Assembly: GCA_021802115.1 (NCBI GenBank)
Contig: JAKABA010000207.1
Location: 1-7,051 of the forward strand
Reading direction: 5' to 3'
Origin: a bacterium
Lineage (GTDB): Bacteria > Chloroflexota > Dormibacteria > UBA8260 > Bog-877
DNA: 7,051 bases
Part shown: positions 5,816 to 7,051 of the stretch, piece by piece
How the letters are laid out: every line of letters begins with the position of its first letter
Position numbering within the stretch: position 1 is the first letter of the stretch
The notes under the pieces: model-generated
The model's database searches: none
Told to the model about the DNA's origin: nothing
The model's input: only the letters and a program-made list of their open reading frames with translations
Translations under genes and position numbers: made by a program

Positions 5816-6403
5816 TCAGTCGCTGGGCGAAACGGGTTCCAGCCGCTCGACCCGCACCCGGCCGTCGATCCCCAGGTACACCGACATGATCCGCTCCAGC
5901 AGGCCCTCGAAGGCGGCCGGGTCCCAGCCCTCGACCAGGGCTCGCATCCGCTGGCGATGGCTGAGCGCTATCCGCTCCACCACCTGCCAACCCGCCGGGG
6001 TGAGCCGCAGCGTCACCCGCCGGCGGTCACCACCCGTCGGAGTGCGCTCAACCAGCCCTCCTTCAACCAGCCCCCTAGCCAGAACCGAGGTGTGCGCCCG
6101 GCTGCTCGCCAGATGGTCCACCAGCTCCTGCTCGGCCAGACCCGCAGGCCCGGCCCCACCCAGCACCAGCACCGCGTGGTAGCTCATCGGGCTGAGCCCG
6201 AATTCTGCCGCGCTCGCGTCCAGTGCGGTCAGCGCCCGGCGGAATATGTAGCGCAGCTGGCTTCGGAACGCGAGCTGCTCCACCAGACCGGGGTCGACCA
6301 CGGGCAGGCCCTGGCCGGGCTCCAGCCCATCGACCAGCTCGCGGGCTCGGCTCAGTTGGCGACCACCACGGTTGTTCCCATTGGCGTCCAGGAATATGCC
6401 CAT
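5816..6403 (-). CDS. MarR-family winged-helix transcriptional regulator
   Basis: MarR-family proteins are dimeric repressors (sometimes activators) that bind short palindromes and usually release DNA on binding a small ligand. From about residue 38 (PGLVEQLAFRSQLRYIFRRAL) the protein has the N-terminal dimer helix. The winged helix-turn-helix follows: YHAVLVLGGAGPAGLAEQEL (75-94), a recognition helix around SSRAHTSVLARGLVEGGLVER (100-120) and the wing with GDRRRVTLRLTPAG (125-138). A long helix (139-178) ends the dimer interface. The start is unclear. The ATG at 6403 gives 195 residues but overlaps the upstream transpeptidase gene by 52 bp. A CTG at 6355 would overlap its stop as CTGA. A GTG at 6301 with a weak AGGG 7 nt upstream gives a family-typical 161 residues. 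Codon positions between 6302 and 6352 look coding in this frame, which favours an upstream start. The ligand cannot be predicted. Confidence 0.88.
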   Translation of the reverse strand: MGIFLDANGNNRGGRQLSRARELVDGLEPGQGLPVVDPGLVEQLAFRSQLRYIFRRALTALDASAAEFGLSPMSYHAVLVLGGAGPAGLAEQELVDHLASSRAHTSVLARGLVEGGLVERTPTGGDRRRVTLRLTPAGWQVVERIALSHRQRMRALVEGWDPAAFEGLLERIMSVYLGIDGRVRVERLEPVSPSD

Positions 6404-7051
6404 GCCATCACGGACCCAGGAGTCTGCACACAGCCATGGCTGGCGTCCGGCCCGTTCTGAGAGCCCGGGCCATACACCGAGTTGGGCTCCCATGGAGCGT
6501 CGTGAATGTAGTAGCCCCCCTGATCGAACTCCATCACCCAGTTGACCGGAGTGGTCGGGTACCAGAACGGCGACCCGGGAGGCCAGGGGGAGATGAAGAC
6601 GTACGGTGACTGCTTGTCGAAGATGTGAAACGTACCGGTGGGGGTGCGCAGCAGGGCCCGGCCGGTGGTCACCGGGGTCGCCCTGACCGCACAGCCGTTG
6701 TCATAGAAGACCATCTCCTGCAGCGAGAGCGAAATGTAGATGGACTTGCCGGGGATGGTGGTGTGGCCGCACTGATCCGAGTTCAGGCTCGCCTGCGCCT
6801 GCTGCTGCAGCGAGTTCAGGGTCTTCTGCACCGCCACCAGCTGGGCGGCGGTCCGCGCCGCGTCGAGGGCCGTCTGCGAACTTTGGTACGAACTCAGGAA
6901 GGAGGCGGCACCAGGGGCCTGCTCAGCACCCGCCTGGTCCACCAGATCCATGACTGAAAGCGACTGTGCGACCAGCTGATTGTTCAACCCTATCTCGGCC
7001 TTCAGCTGGGCGATCTGGGAGGACAGGGCGGCCGACTGGCTGGCCCCGGTC
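6352..7051 (-). CDS. L,D-transpeptidase (YkuD domain) with N-terminal coiled coil, 5' end cut by window
   Basis: YkuD-type L,D-transpeptidases are exported enzymes that make 3-3 peptidoglycan cross-links or attach proteins to the wall through a catalytic cysteine. The frame stays open to the right window edge, so the 232 visible residues are the C-terminal part and the export signal must lie beyond it. Residues about 5-90 are Gln/Ala/Ser/Leu-rich with a heptad-like pattern (SSQIAQLKAEIGLNNQLVAQ), probably a coiled coil. The catalytic domain runs from about 102 (KSIYISLSLQEMVFYDNGC) to the end. It includes TPTGTFHIF (136-144), the catalytic histidine in YYIHD (183) and SHGCVQTP with Cys207. 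The residue two after the cysteine is Gln, where Arg or Asn is usual. Cys94 and Cys120 are extra and could pair. The gene ends in the catalytic domain with VVVAN and its stop is inside or just before the marR frame, so the two are probably one transcript. Confidence 0.92.
   Translation of the reverse strand, partial: TGASQSAALSSQIAQLKAEIGLNNQLVAQSLSVMDLVDQAGAEQAPGAASFLSSYQSSQTALDAARTAAQLVAVQKTLNSLQQQAQASLNSDQCGHTTIPGKSIYISLSLQEMVFYDNGCAVRATPVTTGRALLRTPTGTFHIFDKQSPYVFISPWPPGSPFWYPTTPVNWVMEFDQGGYYIHDAPWEPNSVYGPGSQNGPDASHGCVQTPGSVMAWAYSWTPMGTTVVVAN

Noticed and set aside
1..7051. tRNA, rRNA, CRISPR array, insertion sequence or phage attachment site
   Set aside because: No T-loop signature, regularly spaced repeats, transposase-like protein or terminal inverted repeats with target duplications were seen on either strand.

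Overview
This is a GC-rich bacterial window (strong G/C bias at third codon positions, frequent GTG starts). It fits a high-GC Terrabacteria-type soil or environmental bacterium such as Actinomycetota, or Chloroflexota/Dormibacterota-like lineages. That placement is inferred from composition and gene style; there is no rRNA or other marker gene. Both ends of the window cut through genes.

Left arm, + strand (1-2328): the end of a molybdenum-hydroxylase maturation cluster. It holds a 5'-truncated XdhC/CoxF-type chaperone, a MocA-type molybdopterin nucleotidyltransferase 8 bp downstream, and after 93 bp a CoxG-type SRPBCC membrane-recruitment protein with its own strong ribosome binding site. 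Together they would cytidylylate and load the Mo cofactor and dock an aerobic CO dehydrogenase or xanthine dehydrogenase-like enzyme at the membrane. The structural subunits are not in the window and are expected to its left.

Middle, + strand (2544-4259): one large polytopic membrane protein that looks like a GT-C-fold glycosyltransferase-like protein of unknown substrate. A G-rich tract with G-quadruplex potential lies near its 3' end. It converges on the next gene across a 239-bp gene-free stretch.

Right arm, - strand (7051-4499, read leftwards): an L,D-transpeptidase (YkuD) cut by the window edge, a MarR-family regulator whose start overlaps or abuts the end of the transpeptidase gene, a 282-bp intergenic stretch rich in inverted repeats, and an agmatinase/guanidino-acid ureohydrolase with an intact metal site. 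The order suggests that the MarR protein may control the transpeptidase-marR unit, the ureohydrolase, or both, but no operator is proven.

No mobile element, CRISPR array, tRNA or rRNA was seen. The window is mostly recognisable metabolic and envelope genes. The least explained parts are the inverted-repeat cluster ahead of the ureohydrolase, the marR/transpeptidase overlap, the substrate of the ureohydrolase and the role of the membrane protein.
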